Positions 8,568 to 16,877 of a DNA stretch of 64,000 bases are shown here, in pieces. The notes beneath the pieces were generated by a model. That model did no database searches, was not told where the DNA came from, and worked only from the letters and a program-made list of their open reading frames with translations. A program made the translations under genes and the position numbers. How positions within the stretch are numbered: position 1 is the first letter of the stretch; the number at the start of each line of letters is the position of its first letter. The stretch lies in NCBI GenBank assembly GCA_964621905.1, contig CAZUNG010000010.1, positions 1 through 64,000 of the forward strand, read 5' to 3'. The DNA comes from Ruminococcus_G sp964621905. GTDB lineage: Bacteria > Bacillota > Clostridia > Lachnospirales > Lachnospiraceae.

Positions 8568-8678
8568 CCGTTTCTTGAGGATGTTTATAAAATACGTAGT
8601 ATCATTAAATTTAATGTGAAAAAGAAGAATATTATGATAAAAAGATAATATCGTCATAAGAATTATTGGAAAATAATA

Positions 8679-8707
8679 TTGTAAAAGAAATGTAATAATT
8701 GTATAAT
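8679..8707 (+). promoter_or_regulatory. Promoter with WalR-type direct repeat, copy 1
   Basis: TTGTAA (8679-8684), 17 nt, TATAAT (8702-8707). The -35 is embedded in TGTAAA-N5-TGTAAT (8680-8696), which fits the WalR (YycF) consensus TGTWAH-N5-TGTWAH known from Bacillus and Staphylococcus. The same layout precedes the two following paralogues. A second possible promoter, TTTACA-16-TAAAAT at 8721-8748, lies closer to the gene. Confidence 0.65.
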
Positions 8708-8784
8708 TGTGTTAAACTTCTTTACAATACATAGACTGATGATAAAATTTGCAGATTGAAGGGCTGCAAATTGAGGGGAGGACC

Positions 8785-10728
8785 ATGGAAGAGTATCTGA
8801 TAAGAAGATGGAAAGGCATACTTGCGGCAGTGCTTGTCTGTTGTTTGGTGGTGTTAACGGTGCCGGAGCAGACACTGGGGGCACAAAATGACAGTCAGCT
8901 GCAGAGCCAGGAGAGCGAAGAGCGGTCTGAGCCGGAAGGACCGTCCGTTACGGCAGAACCGGAAGCGACAGAAGAACCTCAGATCACAGAGGGGCCGGAA
9001 GTGTCGGAAGAGCCGGGAGTTACGGAGGAACCGGAAGTCACAGAAGAGCCGGAAGCGACAGAGGAGCCGGAAATTACGGAAGAGCCGGAGAGCGCAGGTG
9101 CTTCACAAGATACCGGGGAGGAACCGCAGGTTTCTGTAAAGCCAGGCGATCTGAAGGCTTCTGCGAGAGCAAAGGCCGGCTGGATAACGGCAGAAAACGG
9201 GAAGAGCTGGTACCGGTATGAGGATGGCAGCTATCCGTCCAATGGCTGGAAACAGATTGGATCAAGATGGTATTATTTTGACAGTGCCGGATGGCAGAGT
9301 ATATCCGGAAAAGTATATTATTTTAAAAAGACCGGATCTGCTGCCGGAAAAATGCTGACCGGATGGCAGCAGCTGGACGATAACCGCTGGTACTATTTCA
9401 CAGCTTCAGGGTCGGAAGGCGTTGAGGGAAGACTGTGGACAGGATGGCTGAGGCATAATGGGTCTATTTATTATCTGAAACAGACCGGCGAATACGGGAT
9501 TAAAGGGCGTATGCTGACCGGCTGGCAGTCAATCGGCGGGAAAACATACTATTTTAAAAGGTCGGGAGCTTCTGTGGGAAAGATGCTCACAGGTTTTGTG
9601 AGCATTGACAACCGGAAGTTTTATTTTAAAGCGTCTGGTACATATGGCGATCGGGGCAGGATGTTTGAGGGATGGCAGACCATCGAAGGAAATGTATACC
9701 ATTTTGAAAAATCCGGTGCGAAAGGCGAAAAAGGAAAAGCCCTGACCGGATGGCAGACATTCGGTAAGTACAGGTTTTATTTTATGCAGTCCGGAACATA
9801 TAAAGGGAAAATGCTGACGGGCTTTAACAGTATTGCAGGTGAGCGGTATTTTTTTAAGCGGACGGGTGCCTATGAGACGAAAGGCGCGATGTTCAAGGGC
9901 TGGCAGGTAATTGACGGAAAAAAATACTATTTCGGTTCCGACGGTAAAATGCGTAAAAATACGACAGTTGACGGAATTCAGCTGGGATCAGACGGTGCTG
10001 CGATAACGGGAAAGACATTGAAAGCATTTCTGGCCAATGCACTGAAGCCTGTAGGAACCACATTGTATATCTGGGGTGGCGGTCATGATGACTGGTCCGG
10101 CGGTGATGCGGTCAGATATGGTGTGAATCCGAGCTGGAAAAGTTTCTTTCAGTCGCAGACCTCAAAATATGATTACAATAATTACCGATACAAATATACA
10201 AAGGGACTTGACTGTTCCGGGTATGTCGGATGGTCGGTCTATAATACTGCGAATACAAAGAGCAATCAGGAAACGTGCACGACAGTATCCGGAAGTACTC
10301 CGAAACTATACAAACAAAAAGGATGGGGAAGCTATGCGGACAGTACGGCTTCTGCTTCGTTCAAACCCGGTGATATTGTTGGCTGGGATGGGCATGTGTG
10401 GATTGTGCTGGGACAGTGCAGCGACGGCAGCGCAGTGATACTTCACTGCACGCCTCAGGCCGGGGTGCAGATCAGCGGGACAGTTACGAAAAACGGAAGT
10501 GCAGACAGTGAAGCAATATCTCTGGCTAAAACTTATATGAAGAAATATTTCCCGGCATGCACGAATAAAATGACGATGAGCTATGTGTGTTCAAAGCAGT
10601 ACTTATTCGGACCGGGCAGTAATGGGCTGCATCGTTTTAGATGGGATCTGACAGGAGGAGCATTATTGAGTGATCCGGAAGGATACACCGATATGACTCC
10701 GAAACAGATACTGGATGATCTGCTGTAG
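8785..10728 (+). CDS. Secreted cell-wall-binding-repeat protein with NlpC/P60 domain, paralogue 1
   Basis: A 647-residue secreted protein, probably a peptidoglycan hydrolase. In order: signal peptide (about 1-36, hydrophobic core LAAVLVCCLVVLTV), an acidic TEEPE-type repeat linker (about 45-115), about ten aromatic choline/glucan-binding-like repeats of the GWQ...YYF...G..GKMLTG kind (about 128-400), and a C-terminal NlpC/P60-like domain opening with LYIWGGGHDDW. The predicted catalytic residues are Cys477 (LDCSGYV), His537 (DGHVWIV) and His554 (ILHCTP). GGGGAGG fixes the ATG at 8785; upstream in-frame TTG codons lack a ribosome site. It is the first of three tandem paralogues, and a terminator follows. 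Confidence 0.88.
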   Translation: MEEYLIRRWKGILAAVLVCCLVVLTVPEQTLGAQNDSQLQSQESEERSEPEGPSVTAEPEATEEPQITEGPEVSEEPGVTEEPEVTEEPEATEEPEITEEPESAGASQDTGEEPQVSVKPGDLKASARAKAGWITAENGKSWYRYEDGSYPSNGWKQIGSRWYYFDSAGWQSISGKVYYFKKTGSAAGKMLTGWQQLDDNRWYYFTASGSEGVEGRLWTGWLRHNGSIYYLKQTGEYGIKGRMLTGWQSIGGKTYYFKRSGASVGKMLTGFVSIDNRKFYFKASGTYGDRGRMFEGWQTIEGNVYHFEKSGAKGEKGKALTGWQTFGKYRFYFMQSGTYKGKMLTGFNSIAGERYFFKRTGAYETKGAMFKGWQVIDGKKYYFGSDGKMRKNTTVDGIQLGSDGAAITGKTLKAFLANALKPVGTTLYIWGGGHDDWSGGDAVRYGVNPSWKSFFQSQTSKYDYNNYRYKYTKGLDCSGYVGWSVYNTANTKSNQETCTTVSGSTPKLYKQKGWGSYADSTASASFKPGDIVGWDGHVWIVLGQCSDGSAVILHCTPQAGVQISGTVTKNGSADSEAISLAKTYMKKYFPACTNKMTMSYVCSKQYLFGPGSNGLHRFRWDLTGGALLSDPEGYTDMTPKQILDDLL

Positions 10729-10753
10729 AACATAATGTTATCACTCAAAATTC

Positions 10754-10794
10754 TAAAGGCTGTTGGACAATGATTTTGTTCAGCAGCTTTTTAA
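10754..10794 (+). terminator. Intrinsic terminator after paralogue 1
   Basis: Stem AAGGCTGTTGGAC with GTTCAGCAGCTTT (one bulge, 9-nt loop), followed by a T-run. It makes the first paralogue a separate transcription unit. Confidence 0.75.
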
Positions 10795-10808
10795 TTTTGA
10801 AGAAAATG

Positions 10809-10837
10809 TTGTAATTTAATTGTAATAAATGTAAAAT
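10809..10837 (+). promoter_or_regulatory. Promoter with WalR-type direct repeat, copy 2
   Basis: TTGTAA (10809-10814), 17 nt, TAAAAT (10832-10837). TGTAAT-N5-TGTAAT (10810-10826) is an exact match to the WalR-type box and overlaps the -35. A third TGTAAA at 10830 runs into the -10. Confidence 0.65.
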
Positions 10838-10903
10838 AAAAGTTAACGGGGTTCGTGAGAATTGTAACTATTTAATAAAAATTCGAGTTTGGGGGGATTA
10901 ATT

Positions 10904-12883
10904 TTGGTTTCACAATACGAGAAAGTAAAACGCAGGCGCCTTCTGATGTGTGTTCTGATCTGCTGTCTGTTGATCCCGGTGTGCCATGAGAATGTGCTGG
11001 CAGCTGCGGAGAGTGAAGAGGAAGTTATGCTACAGTCGGAACCGGAAGAAAAACAGGAACCGGAAGTGACAGAACAGCCGGAAATCACAGAAGAACCGGG
11101 AAGTACTGAAGAACCACAGGCGACAGAAATTCCGGAAGCCACAGGAGAACCGGAAGTGACGGATGAGCCGGAACTATCACTAAGACCGGGAGATCTTCTG
11201 TCCGCAAGGGCGAAAGAGGGTTGGATTACCGCTGCAAACGGAAAAATCTGGTATCAATACAATGATGGAAGTTATCCGTCCAATGGCTGGAAACAGATTG
11301 GATCAAGATGGTATTATTTTGACAGTGCCGGATGGCTGAAAACAGGCTGGCTTAATATCGACAGCGGAACTTATTATCTGAAACAAACAGGAGAGGCCGG
11401 CATCAAAGGGGCGATGCTGACCGGTTGGCAGAAGCTTTCCGGACAGGTATATTATTTTAAAAAGTCAGGTCAGGATGCCGGAAAAATGCTGACCGGCTGG
11501 CAGCAGCTGGATCATAATAACTGGTATTATTTCAGTGCCTCCAGAGCGGCCGGCGTTGGGGGACGCCTGTGGACGGGGTGGCTGAAACAGGGCGGTTCTA
11601 TCTATTATCTGAAACAAACGGGGGCATATGGAACGAAGGGACGTATGCTGACGGGATGGCAGACGATGGGCGGCCGGCTGTATTATTTCAAACGTTCCGG
11701 CAGCGGAATTGGAAAGATGTTCACGGGGCTTGTCGGTATCGGCGGAGAAAAGTTCTATTTTGAGACAGGCGGTACATACGGGATCCGCGGAAGTGCGGCA
11801 ACGGGATGGAAAACGATCTCCGGAAACGTCTACAGATTTGAACAATCCGGTGATAAAGGTGTCAAAGGCAAGGCATTGACCGGTTGGCGTACATATGGAA
11901 AATATAAGTTTTATTTTATGTGCTCTGGTTCCTATAAGGGAAAAATGCTGACGGGCTTCAACAATATCGCCGGGGAACGGTACTTTTTTAAACGAACAGG
12001 TGACTATGAATTAAAAGGAGCCATGTTTAAAGGCTGGCAGAATATTGATGGAAAGAAATATTATTTTGGCACTGACGGTAAAATGAGAAAGAACACCGTT
12101 GTTAACGGAAACCAGCTGGGCCCGGACGGAGCGGTCATTACCGGCAAGACACTGAAAGCGCTTTTGACAAATGCATTGAAGCCGATGGGGTCAACACTGT
12201 ATGTGCTGGGCGGAGGTCACGATGTGGGGACCGGCGGAGACGGCGTGCGGTATGGGGTGAATCCAAACTGGAAAAAATTTTTCAGTCAGCAGGGGGCAAA
12301 TTATAATCATTCCAGATATTCCTACCAGTATGGAAAGGGGCTGGACTGCTCCGGCTACGTTGGCTGGGTGGTCTACAATACGGTCAATAAGCAAAGTAAC
12401 CAGGAAATCTGTACAAGTATTTCGGAGACGACGCCGAAGCTTTATGGCCAGAGAGGTTGGGGAAATTACGCTGATGACTGGAATTCTGGTAAATTTAAGG
12501 CGGGAGACGTTGTTTCCTATTACAACAGCAGCAATGGCAGCGGCCATGTCTGGCTTGTGATTGGACAATGCGGTGACGGCAGTGTCGTACTGGCTCACAG
12601 TACGCCTCCGGCCGGTGTCATTCTGAGCGGAACTGCGACATCTGGAGGTAATATGGACAGCGAAGCCATTCAGCTTGCGCGTAAATATATGAAACAAAAT
12701 TTTTCTGCATGCTATAACAAGTTTTCTTCTCTCACATACCAGTGCCCGAGAGAATACTTGTATGGACCTTCTAATTTAAAACTGCACCGTTTCCAATGGG
12801 ATGTGTCCGGCAAAAAGCTGCTGAGTGACCCGGAAGGATATATGAAAAAGACAGCTGGTCAGATTTTAGCAGATCTGTTTTAA
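10904..12883 (+). CDS. Secreted cell-wall-binding-repeat protein with NlpC/P60 domain, paralogue 2
   Basis: A 659-residue paralogue of the preceding gene with the same plan: signal peptide (basic KVKRRR, then LLMCVLICCLLIPV), a Glu/Pro linker with TEEPEVTEQPE-like repeats, about eleven aromatic wall-binding repeats, then NlpC/P60. Predicted catalytic residues are Cys482, His548 and His565. No ATG fits the signal peptide; the best start is TTG at 10904, 6 nt after a GGGGGGA site. It begins its repeats with an extra module (GWLNIDSGTYYLKQTG) relative to paralogue 1. The catalytic domain is the most divergent of the three (TLYVLGGGHDVG instead of TLYIWGGGHDDW). Confidence 0.87.
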   Translation: MVSQYEKVKRRRLLMCVLICCLLIPVCHENVLAAAESEEEVMLQSEPEEKQEPEVTEQPEITEEPGSTEEPQATEIPEATGEPEVTDEPELSLRPGDLLSARAKEGWITAANGKIWYQYNDGSYPSNGWKQIGSRWYYFDSAGWLKTGWLNIDSGTYYLKQTGEAGIKGAMLTGWQKLSGQVYYFKKSGQDAGKMLTGWQQLDHNNWYYFSASRAAGVGGRLWTGWLKQGGSIYYLKQTGAYGTKGRMLTGWQTMGGRLYYFKRSGSGIGKMFTGLVGIGGEKFYFETGGTYGIRGSAATGWKTISGNVYRFEQSGDKGVKGKALTGWRTYGKYKFYFMCSGSYKGKMLTGFNNIAGERYFFKRTGDYELKGAMFKGWQNIDGKKYYFGTDGKMRKNTVVNGNQLGPDGAVITGKTLKALLTNALKPMGSTLYVLGGGHDVGTGGDGVRYGVNPNWKKFFSQQGANYNHSRYSYQYGKGLDCSGYVGWVVYNTVNKQSNQEICTSISETTPKLYGQRGWGNYADDWNSGKFKAGDVVSYYNSSNGSGHVWLVIGQCGDGSVVLAHSTPPAGVILSGTATSGGNMDSEAIQLARKYMKQNFSACYNKFSSLTYQCPREYLYGPSNLKLHRFQWDVSGKKLLSDPEGYMKKTAGQILADLF

Positions 12884-12901
12884 GCAAAAGAAATATACGA
12901 G

Positions 12902-12950
12902 AGAAGGGATTGCCAGACTTAAAAAGGTCTGTGCGATGCCTTCTTTTTTC
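12902..12950 (+). terminator. Intrinsic terminator after paralogue 2
   Basis: A two-part stem: AGAAGG...GC...AGAC pairs with GTCT...GC...CCTTCT around an A-rich loop and is followed by a six-base T-run. Confidence 0.75.
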
Positions 12951-12969
12951 AAGAAAAGCAATATAAACA

Positions 12970-12998
12970 TTGTAATTTTTTTGTAATAATTGTATAAT
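12970..12998 (+). promoter_or_regulatory. Promoter with WalR-type direct repeat, copy 3
   Basis: TTGTAA (12970-12975), 17 nt, TATAAT (12993-12998). TGTAAT-N5-TGTAAT (12971-12987) exactly fits the WalR-type box and covers the -35, as in the other two copies. Confidence 0.68.
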
Positions 12999-13077
12999 AG
13001 TTCTGACGTATTTTTGGACGGAATGAAAAACGATTGATAGAAAAGTATGGCATTACGATGTGTAAGGGGGAAGAATG

Positions 13078-15033
13078 ATGTTGCACGGTATCAAAGAGAA
13101 CAAACAACGCCTGTTGGCGTGGCTGCTGGTGTGTGCGATGGCGGTCCTGTATGTTCCGGGGACCGTATTTGCGGAACAACCGGGGAGTGAAGAACAGGAT
13201 GTTCTTTTGGACGGTCAAAACCAGGAGGAAATCAGAAACGGAGAAGCTGAGCCGGAGGCGCTGCCTTTTGCAGAGGAGTCAAAGGAAACAGACAAAACGG
13301 AGGAGCCGGGTATTGATGGAATGCCGGAAAGTACAGTGGATCAGGAAGAGCCAAATACTGCTTCTCCTGAGCCGGGTGAGACATTGCAGGAGGAAAGTCC
13401 TAGAGCGGTCGGGCAAAATGTGCCGGGCAGTACAGCAAACGGCCAGATCCAGACAGGTTGGGTGACAGCGTCCAATGGAAAAAGCTGGTATGGAAATGAA
13501 GATGGTACCTACCCGGCGGGGGAATGGAAACAGATCGGTAATAAACTGTATCATTTTGATGAAGAAGGATATCTGCATACCGGGTGGTATGAAGATGAAA
13601 ACGGCGAAGTTTTTTATTTCAAACAGACGGGAGCACCTGGCGTCAAGGGTGTTATGTTCAGCGGCTGGCAGCAGATTAATGGGAAAAAGTACTATTTTAA
13701 AGCTTCTGGAGTTGCCGGAGTCAAAGGAAAGATGTGGACCGGCTGGCTGAAGCATGGGGGACTGATTTATTTCTTAGAGGAGGAGGGAGAAGCAGGAACT
13801 GCCGGACAGATGGCAGAAGGATGGACATCTGTTGATGACCGGGTTTACTACTTTATGCGTTCGGGGACCAGCAGAGGGAAGATGCTGACTGGTTTGCAGA
13901 GCATCGGAGGTGTCCGGTACTATTTTAAAACGACTGGTACTTACGGGGTTCGTGGACAGGCATGCGGCGGCTGGAAAGAAATTGACGGTAAAATTTACTA
14001 TTTCAGCCCGCAGGGGGAACTGGGAGAAATCGGACAGGCGCTGACCGGCTGGCAAAAGATTGGGGACGAAAGATTTTATTTCATGCGTTCGGGAACCAGC
14101 AAAGGAAAGATGCTGACGGGCTTCAATAATATCAGCCAGGTACGTTATTTTTTCAGGAAAAACGGCGATTTTGGTGAAAAGGGCGCTGTGCTGACCGGTT
14201 GGCAGTCCCTGGACGGCAAATACTATTATTTCGACAAGAACGGCGGTATGCTGAAGAATACTGTTGTTGACGGCAAGAAACTGGGTGCGGATGGCGCCGC
14301 TTTGGGGGTCAATACTTTAAAAGGATTCCTGCAGAATGCGTTGAAACCGGTAGGTTCTACATTGTATATCTGGGGCGGCGGACATGATGACTGGAACGGC
14401 GGAGACGGAACCAGATACGGCGTAAATCCGAAATGGAAACAGTTTTTTAATGCTAAAGCAAGGAATTATGACTATAACAGGTACCGCTTCAGTTATCAGA
14501 GCGGGCTGGACTGCTCCGGATATGTTGGATGGAGTGTCTATAATACCGCGTACCGCGCCAGCGGACATGGCACCTGCGTTACATATTCCGGAGATACGCC
14601 CGGACTGTATGCGAGAAGAGGCTGGGGAAACAGTGTATCTGGGACAACTTCCGCGTCATTTAAACCGGGAGATGTTGTCAGCTGGAGCGGACACGTGTGG
14701 ATTGTTTTGGGAAAATGCAGCGACGGAAGTTATGTGATTATGCAGAGTACGCCTCAGGCAGGAGTTCAGATCAGCGGAACGGTAACCAAAAGTGGAGTCG
14801 AGAACAGTGAGGCTGTGCAGCTGGCTAAAACGTACATGAAACGGTATTATCCAGGCTGCACCAGTAAGCTGGATATGAGTTATGTGGCATCGAAAAGCTT
14901 TTTAACCGGTCCCGGTGGTGAGGGGCTGAACAGATTTCGCTGGGATTTGTCGGGAGGAGATCTGCTGAGTGACCCTGAAGGGTACGCAAAAAAGACGGCG
15001 CAGCAGATTTTAAGTGATTTGTTTGCGAGCTGA
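13078..15033 (+). CDS. Secreted cell-wall-binding-repeat protein with NlpC/P60 domain, paralogue 3
   Basis: A third paralogue of 651 residues with a signal peptide (LLAWLLVCAMAVLYVPGTVFA), an acidic Pro/Glu linker, about ten wall-binding repeats and a C-terminal NlpC/P60 domain. Cys479 and His539 are the predicted catalytic pair. The third catalytic position is Gln556 (IMQSTP), where the other two paralogues have His; NlpC/P60 enzymes tolerate His, Asn or Gln there. Two adjacent ATGs (13075, 13078) exist and the spacing from AAGGGGG favours 13078. The linker has decayed repeats compared with the other copies. No terminator separates it from the cytidine deaminase gene 12 nt downstream, so read-through is likely. 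Confidence 0.87.
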   Translation: MLHGIKENKQRLLAWLLVCAMAVLYVPGTVFAEQPGSEEQDVLLDGQNQEEIRNGEAEPEALPFAEESKETDKTEEPGIDGMPESTVDQEEPNTASPEPGETLQEESPRAVGQNVPGSTANGQIQTGWVTASNGKSWYGNEDGTYPAGEWKQIGNKLYHFDEEGYLHTGWYEDENGEVFYFKQTGAPGVKGVMFSGWQQINGKKYYFKASGVAGVKGKMWTGWLKHGGLIYFLEEEGEAGTAGQMAEGWTSVDDRVYYFMRSGTSRGKMLTGLQSIGGVRYYFKTTGTYGVRGQACGGWKEIDGKIYYFSPQGELGEIGQALTGWQKIGDERFYFMRSGTSKGKMLTGFNNISQVRYFFRKNGDFGEKGAVLTGWQSLDGKYYYFDKNGGMLKNTVVDGKKLGADGAALGVNTLKGFLQNALKPVGSTLYIWGGGHDDWNGGDGTRYGVNPKWKQFFNAKARNYDYNRYRFSYQSGLDCSGYVGWSVYNTAYRASGHGTCVTYSGDTPGLYARRGWGNSVSGTTSASFKPGDVVSWSGHVWIVLGKCSDGSYVIMQSTPQAGVQISGTVTKSGVENSEAVQLAKTYMKRYYPGCTSKLDMSYVASKSFLTGPGGEGLNRFRWDLSGGDLLSDPEGYAKKTAQQILSDLFAS

Positions 15034-15045
15034 CGGAGGGTTGGA

Positions 15046-15459
15046 ATGGATTCAGGATTTTTAGTAAAACAGGCGATTGATGCCCAGCGGCAGGCATATG
15101 CGCCGTATTCGCATTTTAAAGTGGGTGCTGCACTTCTATGTGCGGACGGCAGCATTTATACAGGATGCAATGTTGAAAATGCTGCGTATTCTGCTGCGAA
15201 CTGTGCGGAACGAACCGCTGTGTTTAAAGCAGTGTCAGAAGGCAGACGTAAATTTCTGGCGATTGCAATCGTCGGAAACCTGGAAGGAAGAGAAAATGAA
15301 CGGGAGGTATGCGCGCCCTGTGGTGTATGCAGGCAGGTATTGTCGGAGTTTGCGGACGGAAATCTACGGGTCATTCTGGCAAAATCAGAATTAGACTATG
15401 ATGAATATACGCTGAAAGAACTTCTGCCTCTCCGGTTTTCACAAAACAATTTGCAATAA
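15046..15459 (+). CDS. cdd: Cytidine deaminase
   Basis: Deaminates cytidine and deoxycytidine to uridine and deoxyuridine in pyrimidine salvage. The 137-residue length is typical of the homotetrameric zinc enzyme. Substrate motif CNVENAAY is near residue 45, the catalytic CAE in NCAERTA near 55, and the zinc ligands PCGVCRQV near 90. GGAGGG precedes the ATG, 12 nt after the stop of paralogue 3. Its product uridine is the substrate type for the nucleoside phosphorylase that follows. Confidence 0.96.
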   Translation: MDSGFLVKQAIDAQRQAYAPYSHFKVGAALLCADGSIYTGCNVENAAYSAANCAERTAVFKAVSEGRRKFLAIAIVGNLEGRENEREVCAPCGVCRQVLSEFADGNLRVILAKSELDYDEYTLKELLPLRFSQNNLQ

Positions 15460-15470
15460 AAATGTAATCA

Positions 15471-15530
15471 AAAAGCCCTTTCCTTTTTTGCCGCTTATCT
15501 CTATAATGGTAAAAAGAGAGGGCTTTTATT
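15471..15530 (+). terminator. Hairpin with a promoter-like TATAAT inside its loop, before the pyrimidine nucleoside phosphorylase gene
   Basis: AAAAGCCCT (15471-15479) pairs perfectly with AGGGCTTTT (15519-15527), and the T-rich 3' side runs to the start codon at 15531. The 39-nt loop contains TATAAT (15502-15507). Transcripts from cdd would form the hairpin. A transcript starting in the loop would keep only the 3' arm and escape. The -35 for this -10 is poor. Confidence 0.45.
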
Positions 15531-16862
15531 ATGCGTATGTATGATTTGATAGAAAAAAAACGAGACAAAAAAACGCTGACAAGAGAAGAGATTGCCTTTA
15601 TGATACAGGGATATGTGAAAGAAGAGATCCCGGATTATCAAATGGCGGCTATGCTCATGGCAATTTATCTGCAGGGAATGACGGACGAAGAATTATCAGA
15701 CCTTACTGATATTATGGCACATTCCGGGGATGTAGTGGATCTGTCGGATATTCCGGGCGTTAAGGTTGACAAACACTCCACAGGCGGAGTCGGTGATAAG
15801 ACAACACTGATTGCAGCGCCGGTCGCAGCCGCCTGCGGAGTCAGGATTGCCAAAATGTCGGGCCGTGGTCTTGGGCATACCGGAGGGACAGTAGATAAAC
15901 TGGAAGCAATTCCGGGTTATCAGACCAGTATTGAACGGGCGGCATTCATTGATCTCGTAAAACATCATGGAATCAGCGTGATCGGTCAGTCCGGCAATCT
16001 CGCACCGGCGGATAAAAAGATTTATGCGCTGCGAGATGTGACCGCGACGGTAGAGAGCATTCCATTGATCGCTGCATCCATTATGAGTAAAAAGCTGGCA
16101 GCAGGCAGTGACTGCATACTGCTGGATGTCAAAGTGGGGAGCGGCGCATTTATGAAAACGCTCGAGGATGCGGTTGCGCTTGCACAGAAAATGGTTGCGA
16201 TCGGCGAGCGGGCGGGCAGAAAAGTGACGGCGTTGATCACGGATATGGATCTGCCGCTTGGCAGCTGCATAGGAAATGCACTGGAAGTGATGGAAGCAGC
16301 AGAAACGCTTCAGGGACACGGACCGGATGATCTGACAAAAATCTGCGTGGAATTAGCCGCATATATGATGGAACTGGCAGGAATCGGAACAGTTTCTGAA
16401 TGCAGGAAAAAAGCTTTGCAGGTGCTTGAAAACGGAGCGGCTATGGAAAAATTTGCTGATATGGTGACCGCTCAGGGCGGTGACGCCTCGGTTCTGTATC
16501 ATCCGGAACTGTTTGGACAATCTGCTGTCTTATATGAAGTGAAAGCGGAAAAAGACGGGTATCTTGTACGCATGGATGCCAAAGAATGCGGGGCAGCTTC
16601 CTGCATGCTCGGCGCAGGGCGTGAGACGAAAGAAAGCCGTATTGATATGCTGGCGGGAATCGTTATGAGGAAAAAGACAGGGGATAAAGTAACAAAGGGG
16701 GAGACGGTTGCCGTACTGCATACTTCTCGGGAGGAACTGGCTGAGGCGGCGGCCCTCCGGTTGGCAGCAGCTATTGAGATTGAGGAGAAACGCGCGGAAG
16801 AGATTCCGCTGATTCTGGCTAAAGTTGGCCGGGACGGTGTGCGAATTTATCAGGATAAATAA
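15531..16862 (+). CDS. pdp: Pyrimidine-nucleoside phosphorylase
   Basis: Phosphorolyses uridine, thymidine or deoxyuridine to base plus (deoxy)ribose-1-phosphate. 443 residues, as expected for the thymidine/pyrimidine phosphorylase family. Seen: the family signature SGRGLGHTGGTVDKLEAIPG near residues 109-128, the phosphate-binding KHSTGGVGDKTTL near 81, the substrate region with DVKVGSGAFMK near 200, and a C-terminal swivelling domain. Low-GC Gram-positive enzymes of this type accept both uridine and thymidine, so pdp is preferred over deoA. A second in-frame ATG at 15537 is possible. The flanking cdd and BMP lipoprotein genes make a nucleoside salvage cluster. Confidence 0.95.
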   Translation: MRMYDLIEKKRDKKTLTREEIAFMIQGYVKEEIPDYQMAAMLMAIYLQGMTDEELSDLTDIMAHSGDVVDLSDIPGVKVDKHSTGGVGDKTTLIAAPVAAACGVRIAKMSGRGLGHTGGTVDKLEAIPGYQTSIERAAFIDLVKHHGISVIGQSGNLAPADKKIYALRDVTATVESIPLIAASIMSKKLAAGSDCILLDVKVGSGAFMKTLEDAVALAQKMVAIGERAGRKVTALITDMDLPLGSCIGNALEVMEAAETLQGHGPDDLTKICVELAAYMMELAGIGTVSECRKKALQVLENGAAMEKFADMVTAQGGDASVLYHPELFGQSAVLYEVKAEKDGYLVRMDAKECGAASCMLGAGRETKESRIDMLAGIVMRKKTGDKVTKGETVAVLHTSREELAEAAALRLAAAIEIEEKRAEEIPLILAKVGRDGVRIYQDK

Positions 16863-16877
16863 AAAGGGGACATAAAG

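Noticed and set aside
8338..8619. Plus-strand ORF of 93 codons over the fhs leader
   Set aside because: It runs antisense through the ZTP riboswitch and promoter, has no ribosome site and no protein-like composition.
11465..13755. Several minus-strand ORFs of 90-168 codons across the wall-binding-repeat genes
   Set aside because: They mirror the repetitive codons of the sense genes and show no ribosome site, domain or signal peptide.
9190..14280. Regularly spaced short repeats suggestive of a CRISPR-like or satellite array
   Set aside because: The periodicity (about 70-80 nt, imperfect) is that of protein-coding wall-binding modules and the frame stays open throughout.
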